Source: Wenzhouxiangella sp. (GTDB lineage Bacteria; Pseudomonadota; Gammaproteobacteria; Xanthomonadales; Wenzhouxiangellaceae). From it: DNA of 7,541 nt. The position numbers were made by a program, and so were the translations under genes. The notes beneath the pieces are model-generated. The model ran no database searches, was not told the DNA's origin, and saw nothing but the letters and a program-made list of their open reading frames with translations. Position 1 is the first letter of the stretch, and each line of letters opens with the position of its first letter. The DNA lies in contig JAASTB010000102.1 of NCBI GenBank assembly GCA_021767625.1, positions 1-7,541 of the forward strand, written 5' to 3'. This document shows positions 1 to 6,128 of this stretch, in pieces.

Positions 1-19
1 AAACCATCCCAGCGCATGC

Positions 20-25
20 GATAAT
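20..25 (+). promoter_or_regulatory. candidate -10 element upstream of metG
   Basis: GATAAT matches the sigma-70 -10 consensus TATAAT at five of six positions and sits in a locally AT-richer stretch, 35 nt before the metG start codon. A -35 box at normal spacing would fall at or beyond the left edge of the window, so the promoter cannot be completed. An 8-bp palindrome, CGCATGCG, lies immediately before it (13-20). No clear Shine-Dalgarno sequence precedes the metG ATG. The call is an inference from one hexamer. Confidence 0.25.
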
Positions 26-60
26 TTCAAGTTGCTTTCGATCAACCCGCTACCGACACC

Positions 61-2097
61 ATGACCACCCCGCGCCGCATCCTGGTCACCGCCGCCCTGC
101 CCTATGCCAACGGCTCGATCCACATGGGGCACATGCTCGAGTATATCCAGACCGACATCTGGGCGAGGTTCCAGCGCGCCATGGGGCACGAGGTCGTCTT
201 CGCCTGGGCCGACGACGCCCACGGCACCCCGATCATGCTGCGCGCCGAGAAGGAAGGCATCCCGCCCGAGCAGCTCATCGAGCGAATGCACGCCGAGCAC
301 CTGAAGGACTTCGAGGACTTCGCGCTGTCGTTCGACAACTTCTCGTCCACGCACACCGAGACCAACCGGAAGCTGGTCGAGCGAATCTGGTCCTCGCTCA
401 AGGACCGTGACGCGATCCGCACCGAAACGATCGAGCAGTACTACGACACCGAGCGCGAGATGTTCCTGCCGGACCGTTTCATCAAGGGCAGCTGCCCGCG
501 CTGCGGCGCCGAAGACCAGTACGGGGATTCCTGCGAGTCCTGCGGCGCCACCTACGATCCGACCGAACTGGTCGACCCGCGCTCGGTCGTCTCCGGCACG
601 ACCCCGGTGATGAAAAAGACCGAGCACTACTTCGTCACCCTGTCGACCTTCAGCGACAGCCTGCAGGAATGGATGCGATCGGGCGCCCTCCAGGACGAAG
701 TCGCCAACAAGCTCGATGAATGGTTCACCGACGGACTGCGCGACTGGGACGTCACCCGCGACAAGCCCTACTTCGGCTTCCGGATTCCGAATACCGACGA
801 CAAGTTCTTCTACGTTTGGATGGACGCGCCCGTCGGTTACCTGGCGAGTTTCATGGAACTGTGCGACCGCCACGGATGGGATTTCGAAGACTGGCTGCGC
901 CCGGGCTCCAATGCCGAGATGCACCACTTCATCGGCAAGGACATCATCTACTTTCACTGCCTGTTCTGGCCGGCGATGCTCGAGGGCGCGGGCTTCAAGC
1001 GCCCCGACGGGGTCTACGCCCACGGTTTCCTCACGGTCAACGGCACCAAGATGTCGAAGTCGCGCGGCACCTTCATCATGGCGCGGACCTGGCTCGAGCA
1101 CCTGCACCCGGATTATCTCCGCTACTACTTCGCCGCCAAGCTCGGCTCGGGCCTCGTCGACATCGATCTCAATTTCGAGGACTTCCGCTACCGGGTCAAT
1201 TCGGACCTGGTCGGCAAGCTGGTCAATATCGCCAGCCGTTCGGCCGGCTTCATCCACAAGCTCGGCGGCGGCAAGCTGGCTTCTGAATTGCCGGACCCCG
1301 AACTGCACCAACGATTCGTCGGCGAGCACCTGGCGGTGATCGACGACTTCGAGAAACGCAACTACCATGCCGCCATCCGGCGCATCATGGCGCTGGCCGA
1401 CGAGGCTAACGCCTACATCAACGACCGGGAACCGTGGAAACTGGCCAAGGAAGCGGGTCGCGAGGAAGAAGTGGTCGCCATCTGCACCCAGGCGCTCAAC
1501 CTGTTTCGCCTGCTGATGACCTGGCTGTCGCCCGTGATTCCCCTCACGGCGCAAAAGGCCGCCGATTTCCTGAACACCCGCCTGGACGATTTCAGCGTGG
1601 TCGGTGATCCACTGCTCGACCACGAGATCCGGAAATTCAAGCCGCTGCTCCAGCGCGTCGAGGAAAAGCACACGGACGCCCTGATCGAAGCCAGCCGGGA
1701 ATCGCTCGAAGAATCGCAAACGCCGGCCAGGGCCGACGACGACAAGCAACAAGACGAAGAAGAAGACAACATGATCCAGTTCGACGACTTCATGAAGGTG
1801 GAATTGCGCGTAGCCCGCATCGAAAAGGCCGAAGAGGTGGAGGGCGCCGACAAGCTGCTGCGCCTGCAGCTCGACCTCGGCGAGATGGGCAATCGGCAGG
1901 TCCTGGCCGGCATTCGCGGGCATTATGATCCGGCAGAGCTCGACGGGCGCCTGACCATGGTCGTGGCCAACCTGGAGCCGCGCAAGATGCGCTTCGGCGT
2001 CTCCGAAGGCATGGTCCTGGCCGCCAGCGGCGAAGACGGCAGGCCTTTCCTGCTCTCCCCCGACAGCGGCGCCAAGCCCGGCATGCGGATCAAGTAG
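61..2097 (+). CDS. metG: methionyl-tRNA synthetase (complete)
   Basis: This cytoplasmic class I aminoacyl-tRNA synthetase charges tRNA-Met and initiator tRNA with methionine, using ATP. The 678-residue product matches the usual length of the long, dimeric E. coli-type enzyme (about 677). The HIGH signature appears as HMGH (residues 21-24) after the typical LPYANGSI lead-in. The zinc knuckle has four cysteines, C145, C148, C158 and C161 (CPRCG then CESCG). The KMSKS loop is exact at 330-334. An alpha-helical anticodon-binding domain follows, then a strongly acidic linker (about 555-570), then a C-terminal EMAP/Trbp111-like tRNA-binding domain (about 575-678) containing MKVELRVARIEKAE and NLEPRKMRFGVSEGM. 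The ATG start gives an N-terminus that aligns with the family. It is followed by rnfA 173 bp downstream. Nothing in the gene looks broken, and its identity is essentially certain. Confidence 0.98.
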   Translation: MTTPRRILVTAALPYANGSIHMGHMLEYIQTDIWARFQRAMGHEVVFAWADDAHGTPIMLRAEKEGIPPEQLIERMHAEHLKDFEDFALSFDNFSSTHTETNRKLVERIWSSLKDRDAIRTETIEQYYDTEREMFLPDRFIKGSCPRCGAEDQYGDSCESCGATYDPTELVDPRSVVSGTTPVMKKTEHYFVTLSTFSDSLQEWMRSGALQDEVANKLDEWFTDGLRDWDVTRDKPYFGFRIPNTDDKFFYVWMDAPVGYLASFMELCDRHGWDFEDWLRPGSNAEMHHFIGKDIIYFHCLFWPAMLEGAGFKRPDGVYAHGFLTVNGTKMSKSRGTFIMARTWLEHLHPDYLRYYFAAKLGSGLVDIDLNFEDFRYRVNSDLVGKLVNIASRSAGFIHKLGGGKLASELPDPELHQRFVGEHLAVIDDFEKRNYHAAIRRIMALADEANAYINDREPWKLAKEAGREEEVVAICTQALNLFRLLMTWLSPVIPLTAQKAADFLNTRLDDFSVVGDPLLDHEIRKFKPLLQRVEEKHTDALIEASRESLEESQTPARADDDKQQDEEEDNMIQFDDFMKVELRVARIEKAEEVEGADKLLRLQLDLGEMGNRQVLAGIRGHYDPAELDGRLTMVVANLEPRKMRFGVSEGMVLAASGEDGRPFLLSPDSGAKPGMRIK

Positions 2098-2107
2098 CCT
2101 TAAAACC

Positions 2108-2254
2108 GGAACCACGGAAGACACGGAGATCACGGAAGACAACCGTCGCCCCAAAGAGTTGATCAGCCGATGAATACTCAGGATTCTCGAACATCCAAGT
2201 CACATCAAGGATTTTTCTCGCTTTTTCCGTGGATTCCGTGTCTTCCTTGGTTCC
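2108..2254. repeat. long imperfect inverted repeat made of 9-bp units, between metG and rnfA
   Basis: Two 30-bp arms, 2108-2137 and 2225-2254, are reverse complements at 26 of 30 positions and enclose an 87-bp centre. Each arm is a short tandem array of 9-mers: the left arm reads CACGGAAGA, CACGGAGAT, CACGGAAGA (2113-2139), and the right arm, read on the minus strand, gives CAAGGAAGA, CACGGAATC, CACGGAAAA. The outer ends read GGAACC and GGTTCC. The element starts 11 bp after the metG stop and ends 16 bp before the rnfA ATG, so it fills nearly the whole gap. I see no target-site duplication, no transposase and no U-tract that would make it a standard intrinsic terminator. The structure is directly visible; whether it is a dispersed genomic repeat family, a MITE-like remnant or an mRNA structure is inference. 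Confidence 0.8.
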
Positions 2255-2270
2255 AGGACTTGCCTGAGCA

Positions 2271-2849
2271 ATGGACCTGGTGCTGATCGTCATATCGGCC
2301 GCGCTGGTCAACAATTTCGTGCTGGTCCAGTTCCTGGGCCTTTGCCCGTTCATGGGGGTCTCCAACAGCGTTTCCTCGGCGTTCGGCATGGCCGTGGCCA
2401 CCGCTTTCGTGCTCACGCTGGCGTCCGTGGCCAGCTTCATGGTCACCGAGTGGCTGCTCGACCCGTTGGGCCTTGAATACCTTCGGATCATCGCCTTCAT
2501 CCTGGTCATCGCAGCGCTGGTTCAGATCACCGAACTCTACATGCGACACTCGGCGCCGATACTCCACCGCGTGCTCGGCGTCTACTTGCCCCTGATCACT
2601 TCGAACTGCGCCGTGCTGGGCGTCGCACTGCTCAACCTGCGCGAACAGCACAGCCTGGTCGAGTCGGCCTTCTATGGATTCGGCGCCGCGCTGGGCTTCG
2701 GCATGGTGCTGGTCATGCTCGCCGCCGCGCGCGAGCGAATCGCCATGGCCGATGTCCCCGAAAGCTTCCGCGGCGCGCCGATCGGCCTTATCACCGCGGG
2801 CCTGATGGCCCTGGCTTTCATGGGCTTCGCGGGATTCGCGAAGCTGTGA
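2271..2849 (+). CDS. rnfA: Rnf/Rsx electron transport complex subunit RnfA
   Basis: RnfA is an integral inner-membrane subunit of the Rnf complex (Rsx in E. coli), homologous to NqrE and RnfE, and it helps carry electrons across the membrane core. The 192-residue product agrees closely with the usual 193. Family hallmarks are VNNFVLVQFLGLCPFMGVS near the N-terminus, LPLITSNCAVLGVALLN in the middle, and MADVPESFRGAPIGLITAGL followed by a final hydrophobic helix. Cys25 and Cys113 sit in these two motifs; in the RnfA/RnfE family such cysteines are understood to hold an iron-sulfur cluster between paired half-channels. About six membrane spans are expected. The ATG gives the canonical N-terminus; an AGGA lies 12 nt upstream, so the ribosome site is weak. 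Unusually, the next gene is not rnfB, which lies about 3.3 kb downstream after four other genes. Confidence 0.96.
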   Translation: MDLVLIVISAALVNNFVLVQFLGLCPFMGVSNSVSSAFGMAVATAFVLTLASVASFMVTEWLLDPLGLEYLRIIAFILVIAALVQITELYMRHSAPILHRVLGVYLPLITSNCAVLGVALLNLREQHSLVESAFYGFGAALGFGMVLVMLAAARERIAMADVPESFRGAPIGLITAGLMALAFMGFAGFAKL

Positions 2850-2887
2850 CCGCGCGCTGCTAAGATTATCGTTTCGGGCTTATCCCT

Positions 2888-2893
2888 GGAGGG
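2888..2893 (+). promoter_or_regulatory. strong Shine-Dalgarno for the PQQ dehydrogenase gene
   Basis: GGAGGG is followed by a 7-nt spacer (CAAAAAC) and the ATG at 2901. This fixes the start codon and argues that the gene is translated independently of rnfA, whose stop is 51 bp upstream of that ATG. The short gap also contains an AT-rich patch, TAAGATTAT (2861-2869), but I could not pair it with a -35 box. Confidence 0.7.
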
Positions 2894-2900
2894 CAAAAAC

Positions 2901-4217
2901 ATGAAGAACATCCTGATCGCCATCAGCATCATCTTGCTGGCCGCCTGCAATACTGAGACGGCCAGCAGTGCCGGCGACAATGAAGCCGTCGGCGACGCCG
3001 CCGGCACTGCCGGCACCGGGGAGAACGCCGGCGAGTCGGCAACCGGCCGGGAAACGTCCAGCGAGGAAGCGGCCGGCGCCCCGCGGACCGAGGAGACCCG
3101 CGAGCGCGAAGCGCCGCACCTGGAGCCGGCTTTTGCCGGCCAGACCCGCGCGCCGATTCCCGACGACAGCGCGAACTGGTCCGTGGAAACCGTAGCCGGA
3201 GGCCTCGAGCATCCCTGGGCGATCGAATTCCTGCCCGACGGCGCGATGCTGGTCACCGAACGGCCCGGCCGCCTGCGACTGGTCGGCGCCGACGGCAGCG
3301 TATCCGAGCCCATCGAGGGCGTACCGGCCGTCGACAACCGGAACCAGGGCGGCCTCCTCGACGTGGCGATCGCGCCGGACTTCGAGTCGACCCGCACCCT
3401 GTTCCTGAGCTTCTCCGAGCCCCACGACGACGGAACGAACAACACCGCCCTCGCTCGCGCCCGCCTGAGCGAAGACCGCAGCGCCCTCGAGGGCGTCGAG
3501 GTCATCTTCAGCCAGGAGCCGGCCGTGGAGTCCACGGGACACTTCGGCTCCCGCATCGTATTCGAGGACGAGAACACGCTCTGGCTGACCATGGGCGACC
3601 GCCAGGGCCATCCCGTTCGCCGCAACGCACAGGACCCGACCAACCACATCGGCACCGTCGTCCGCCTGAACTTCGACGGCTCCGTGCCGCAGGACAATCC
3701 CTTCGTGGGTCACCAGGAGAACCGCCCGGAAATCTGGTCCTACGGGCATCGCAATATCCAGGCGGCGGCCCGGGATGCCGAAGGCAATCTCTGGACGGTG
3801 GAGCACGGCCCGCGCGGCGGCGATGAACTCAACCGTCCGGAACCGGGCAAGAATTACGGCTGGCCGACCATCTCCTACGGCATCGAGTATCGCGGCGGCG
3901 ACGTCTACGAGGGCCGCACCGAAGCCGAGGGCATGGAACAGCCCGTGTACTTCTGGGACCCGGTGATCGCACCTTCCGGCATGGACTTCTATGACGGCGA
4001 CGCATTCGAAGCCTGGCAAGGCGACCTGTTCATCGGCGGGCTGCGCAGCCAGCTCGTTTCCCGCCTGGTCATCGAGGGCGGCCGGGTCGTGGGAGAGGAA
4101 TGGCTGGAGATCGGCAGCCGCGTGCGCGACGTCAAGACCGGCCCGGACGGCGCGATCTACCTGGTCACCGACCAGCCCGAGGGACGGGTCCTGCGAATCG
4201 TGCCCGGAGGGGACTGA
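2901..4217 (+). CDS. PQQ-dependent aldose sugar dehydrogenase, lipoprotein form
   Basis: This is a soluble-type beta-propeller dehydrogenase related to E. coli YliI (Asd) and distantly to Acinetobacter soluble glucose dehydrogenase. It should oxidise aldose sugars to lactones with pyrroloquinoline quinone as cofactor, outside the cytoplasm. The N-terminus is a lipoprotein signal with lipobox LLAAC and lipidated Cys16; Asn at +2 does not signal inner-membrane retention, so outer-membrane anchoring is likely. Residues 17 to about 90 form a low-complexity Ala/Gly/Glu/Thr linker. The propeller begins near W93 (LEHPWAIEFLPDG). STGHFGSR places the likely catalytic base at His214, YGHRNIQ (281-287) carries the Arg-Asn pair that contacts PQQ in relatives, and HGPRGGDELN (302-311) and KNYGWP (317-322) are family signatures. 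At 438 residues it exceeds YliI (about 371), mostly because of the linker. The substrate is unknown, and no PQQ biosynthesis genes are visible here. Confidence 0.92.
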   Translation: MKNILIAISIILLAACNTETASSAGDNEAVGDAAGTAGTGENAGESATGRETSSEEAAGAPRTEETREREAPHLEPAFAGQTRAPIPDDSANWSVETVAGGLEHPWAIEFLPDGAMLVTERPGRLRLVGADGSVSEPIEGVPAVDNRNQGGLLDVAIAPDFESTRTLFLSFSEPHDDGTNNTALARARLSEDRSALEGVEVIFSQEPAVESTGHFGSRIVFEDENTLWLTMGDRQGHPVRRNAQDPTNHIGTVVRLNFDGSVPQDNPFVGHQENRPEIWSYGHRNIQAAARDAEGNLWTVEHGPRGGDELNRPEPGKNYGWPTISYGIEYRGGDVYEGRTEAEGMEQPVYFWDPVIAPSGMDFYDGDAFEAWQGDLFIGGLRSQLVSRLVIEGGRVVGEEWLEIGSRVRDVKTGPDGAIYLVTDQPEGRVLRIVPGGD

Positions 4218-4259
4218 GGACTGAGGACTGAGGGCTGCGGCCTGAGAACTGAGGACCGA
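4211..4259. repeat. heptanucleotide tandem repeat, seven GGACTGA-type units
   Basis: Seven consecutive 7-bp units are visible: GGACTGA, GGACTGA, GGACTGA, GGGCTGC, GGCCTGA, GAACTGA, GGACCGA. The first three are identical and the rest drift by one to three bases. The first unit supplies the last codons and the TGA stop of the PQQ dehydrogenase gene, so the array begins inside the coding region. The last unit ends 16 bp before the favoured start of the PH-domain gene, and GAGGA at 4251-4255, from the last units, could act as a weak ribosome site for the earlier ATG at 4264. Because 7 is not a multiple of 3, the unit places TGA stops in all three forward frames. Confidence 0.9.
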
Positions 4260-4275
4260 CAAGATGGAGGGAAAC

Positions 4276-4854
4276 ATGACGCAACGCAGTCCCGTTCTGC
4301 GCCAGGCAGAGATCATGCCCGAGGTGGTTCGCTACCAGACCTGGGGCGTGTTTTTCCTTTTGCTGTTCATGGTCGTGACGATCCCTCTGATGCCGATCGT
4401 CCTGCCGCTGGCCTGGTGGCTGACCAAGCGTTACTACGAACGCCTGGAAATCGTGCTGACCCGGCGCGACCTCAAGGTCCGCCGGGGCATTCTCAACGTC
4501 GAGGAAAAGAGCATCCCGCTGGAGAAAGTGACCGACCTGGCGCTCTACCAGGGCCCGTTGATGCGCTTGTTCGACCTCAAGGGAATGAAAGTCGAGACGG
4601 CCGGACAATCGTCCGGCGGCGCCCTGGTTTCGGTCGTGGGCATTCGCGACGTGGACGACTTTCGCGACGCCGTACTCAACCAGCGCGACCGCGTCAGCGA
4701 CCAGGATGACGACGACTCGACGCGCCAGGCGGCCCGGCCCACCGAATCGGGCACGGCAACAGCCAGCGGCGAGAATCTCGCCTTGCTCAGGGAAATCCGC
4801 GACAGCCTGCAGCGCATCGAGCGCGGGCTGGCCGATCGCGGCGAGTCACGATGA
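4276..4854 (+). CDS. bacterial PH-domain (bPH2/DUF304, YdbS-like) membrane protein
   Basis: The 192-residue product has a hydrophobic hairpin (about 23-50, WGVFFLLLFMVV through PLAWWLTKRYYERLE), then one bPH2 domain (about 57-135). Within it, LTRRDLKVRRGILNVEEKSIP and LEKVTDLALYQGPLMRLFDL are the typical YdbS-family beta-strand and loop signatures. The tail has an acidic stretch (DQDDDD, 142-147), a polar linker and a predicted amphipathic helix LLREIRDSLQRIERGL (170-185) that could oligomerise. The biochemical role of the family is unsettled; membrane-stress and envelope roles have been suggested for relatives. I chose the ATG at 4276 because GGAGGG (4266-4271) lies just upstream at suitable spacing; an in-frame ATG at 4264 would add four residues and make that motif coding. 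The stop overlaps the next start as ATGA (4851-4854), so the pair is probably translationally coupled. Confidence 0.85.
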   Translation: MTQRSPVLRQAEIMPEVVRYQTWGVFFLLLFMVVTIPLMPIVLPLAWWLTKRYYERLEIVLTRRDLKVRRGILNVEEKSIPLEKVTDLALYQGPLMRLFDLKGMKVETAGQSSGGALVSVVGIRDVDDFRDAVLNQRDRVSDQDDDDSTRQAARPTESGTATASGENLALLREIRDSLQRIERGLADRGESR

Positions 4855-5639
4855 ACGATCCAGGCGATCGCAATTCGCCCGCCCCCGAAGAACTCCCCTT
4901 CGCGGCACCTTGCCGCAAATTGCCGGCCTCGGCCCCGATCGGGTGGCTGCGCCTGGGCTGGGCCGACCTCCGGGCCGCCCCCAGACAAAGCCTGTGCTAC
5001 GGCGCAGTCATGCTGCTGCTGAGCCATGGCATTACCGCCGCGACCTGGCTTTTCGGCAATATCGGCCTGTACCTGGGCCTGGTGTCGGGATTCGTCTTCG
5101 TCGGTCCCTGGCTCGCTTTGACGCTCTATTCGATCAGCCGCCGGCTCGAGGCCGGACGGCGGGTCAGCCTCGCCCGCAGCATGGGCGACGCGGCAGCCGC
5201 GGTGGGCAATGCCCTGGTATTCGCCGTGATTTTGACCGTCGTGTTTCTCGTCTGGGCGCGGGCGGCGACCATGGTGCACGTGTTCTTCCCGCCGACGGAA
5301 GATCCGAGCTGGTCCGATCTCATGCCTTTCCTGGCCGTCGGCACCGCCGTGGGAGCAGTCTTCAGCGCCATCGTCTTCGCCGCCAGCGCCTTTTCCCTCC
5401 CCATGTTGATGGACCGGCGCACGGATACCGTGACGGCGGTCGTGACCTCGGTCAACGCCGTGCTTAGGAACAAGGGCGCCATGACCGTCTGGGCGGCCAT
5501 CATCGTCTCGTGCGTGCTCATCGGCGCGGCAACGGCCTGGCTGGCCTTCGTGGTGCTGCTGCCGCTGATCGGCCACGCCACCTGGCACGCCTACCGCGCA
5601 ACCATCGACGCCGGCCAGTGGCCGGCGCTCGATGTGTGA
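4851..5639 (+). CDS. DUF2189 family integral membrane protein
   Basis: The 262-residue product begins with a Pro-rich cytoplasmic segment of about 40 residues (RKLPASAPIGWLRLGWADLR), then alternates hydrophobic spans at about 47-69, 71-95, 119-140, 158-182 and 211-240, consistent with five or six membrane helices. The block WADLRAAPRQSLCYGAVMLL, the phrase GPWLALTLYSISRRLEAG, the FSLPMLMDRRTDTVTAVVTS stretch and the WHAYRATI ending resemble the DUF2189 family of predicted integral membrane proteins. Some relatives are annotated as cytochrome c oxidase subunit I-like, but I see no haem-ligand pattern that would support this. The function is unknown. The ATG overlaps the upstream stop by four bases and has only a weak ribosome site of its own, which supports coupling to the PH-domain gene. 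The stop lies 7 bp from the end of the convergent cupin gene, with no visible terminator. Confidence 0.82.
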   Translation: MNDPGDRNSPAPEELPFAAPCRKLPASAPIGWLRLGWADLRAAPRQSLCYGAVMLLLSHGITAATWLFGNIGLYLGLVSGFVFVGPWLALTLYSISRRLEAGRRVSLARSMGDAAAAVGNALVFAVILTVVFLVWARAATMVHVFFPPTEDPSWSDLMPFLAVGTAVGAVFSAIVFAASAFSLPMLMDRRTDTVTAVVTSVNAVLRNKGAMTVWAAIIVSCVLIGAATAWLAFVVLLPLIGHATWHAYRATIDAGQWPALDV

Positions 5640-5646
5640 ACGAAAC

Positions 5647-6015
5647 TCAGGACGCGTCTTCCTTTGTTTCGTGCTCGGTGCCGGGTTCGTGCTCCGGCGG
5701 GGAATACGTGGTGTAGAGCTTCAGCATCCCCGAGCCGGTATTTTTGAAATTGTGCCAGGTGCCCGAAGGCACGATGCTGAGATCGCCGGCCTTGACGGGC
5801 TCCTCCCGCTCGCCGATCTTCGCGACGCCCTCGCCGTCGACGAACCAGAGCAGCTGGTCGTGGCCCTCGTGCACTTCACCGCCGATCTCGTCGCCCGCCG
5901 GCACGGCCATCAAGACGACCTGGCTGTTCTCGCCGGTCCAGATCACCTTGCGAAACTCGTCGTTGTCGCGCGCCATCTGCACGATGGGCAACGTGGTCTT
6001 GTCGGTTTCCTTCAT
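5647..6015 (-). CDS. small single-domain cupin protein
   Basis: The 122-residue product is one cupin beta-barrel, likely binding a divalent metal. The first motif is degenerate, GEVHEGHDQLLWFVDGEG, with His49 and His52 three residues apart and Gln54 where many cupins have Glu. The second motif, GDLSIVPSGTWHNFKN (78-91 plus flanks), fits the G-x5-P-x-G-x2-H-x3-N consensus exactly and supplies His88. The tail LKLYTTYSPPEHEPGTEH followed by ETKEDA resembles a subgroup of small cupins often labelled mannose-6-phosphate isomerase-like, whose substrate is not known. The longer reading frame would start at a TTG (6045); I prefer the ATG at 6015, because GGAG lies 10 nt upstream on the minus strand and the family N-terminus fits. 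It is the only minus-strand gene in the window and is divergent from rnfB and convergent with the DUF2189 gene. Confidence 0.9.
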   Translation of the reverse strand: MKETDKTTLPIVQMARDNDEFRKVIWTGENSQVVLMAVPAGDEIGGEVHEGHDQLLWFVDGEGVAKIGEREEPVKAGDLSIVPSGTWHNFKNTGSGMLKLYTTYSPPEHEPGTEHETKEDAS

Positions 6016-6128
6016 AGCGTTCGTTCTCCGTCCAAGTAGTCGCAAATGATTGTCTTACAAGATACTTGGGCAGGGTTTGTCCCAGATCAACGGCCACACG
6101 ACCGATTCACTCGCACTATCATGACGCC
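6016..6128. promoter_or_regulatory. divergent intergenic region between cupin gene and rnfB, with dyad cluster
   Basis: This 113-bp gap must hold the start signals of the minus-strand cupin gene and probably those of rnfBC. The 6031-6068 part is clearly more AT-rich than its surroundings. It contains a perfect 7-bp inverted repeat, CCAAGTA (6032-6038) with TACTTGG (6063-6069), separated by 24 bp, and two small overlapping dyads, TTGT-CTT-ACAA (6050-6060) and CAAG-ATA-CTTG (6058-6068). I found no pair of good -35 and -10 boxes on either strand. A ribosome site GGAG for the cupin gene lies at 6026-6029 on the minus strand; the rnfB start has no obvious one. A regulatory function is inferred from position and symmetry only. 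Confidence 0.45.
6077..6090. promoter_or_regulatory. weak FNR/Crp-type box candidate upstream of rnfB
   Basis: TTGTCCCAGATCAA matches the FNR consensus TTGAT-N4-ATCAA at eight of ten defined positions; the right half-site ATCAA is perfect and the left half is TTGTC. It ends 38 bp before the rnfB ATG, on the side of the gap nearest rnfB. Oxygen-responsive control would suit a low-potential iron-sulfur complex, but a single 8-of-10 match can arise by chance and no promoter could be placed beside it. Confidence 0.2.

Noticed and set aside
2159..2163. TTGAT half-site in the metG-rnfA gap as an FNR box
   Set aside because: The matching ATCAA half is absent at the required spacing, so only five bases support it.
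2108..2254. CRISPR array or insertion sequence in the metG-rnfA gap
   Set aside because: The 9-bp units are contiguous without spacers, there is no cas gene or transposase, and no target-site duplication flanks the arms.
3125..3140. GCCGGC-TTTT-GCCGGC hairpin inside the PQQ dehydrogenase gene
   Set aside because: It lies in the GCCGGC-rich linker-coding region, where this hexamer recurs because of Ala and Gly codons; there is no sign of termination there.
2880..4316. Minus-strand open frame of 478 codons opposite the PQQ dehydrogenase gene
   Set aside because: It is longer than the real gene, but it is a GC-rich shadow: the translation has no recognisable domain, its start region is simply the complement of the heptamer array and the next gene's start, and the plus strand encodes a clear enzyme family with a strong ribosome site.
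4600..4617. Perfect hairpin GCCGGAC-AATC-GTCCGGC inside the PH-domain gene
   Set aside because: It is fully inside a conserved coding region, has no U-tract, and a 7-bp GC-rich stem is easily reached by chance in DNA of this composition.
4545..5588. Minus-strand open frame of 347 codons opposite the PH-domain and DUF2189 genes
   Set aside because: The translation is low in complexity, rich in His, Arg, Gly and Asp, and lacks any motif, while both plus-strand genes have family signatures and a coupled start.
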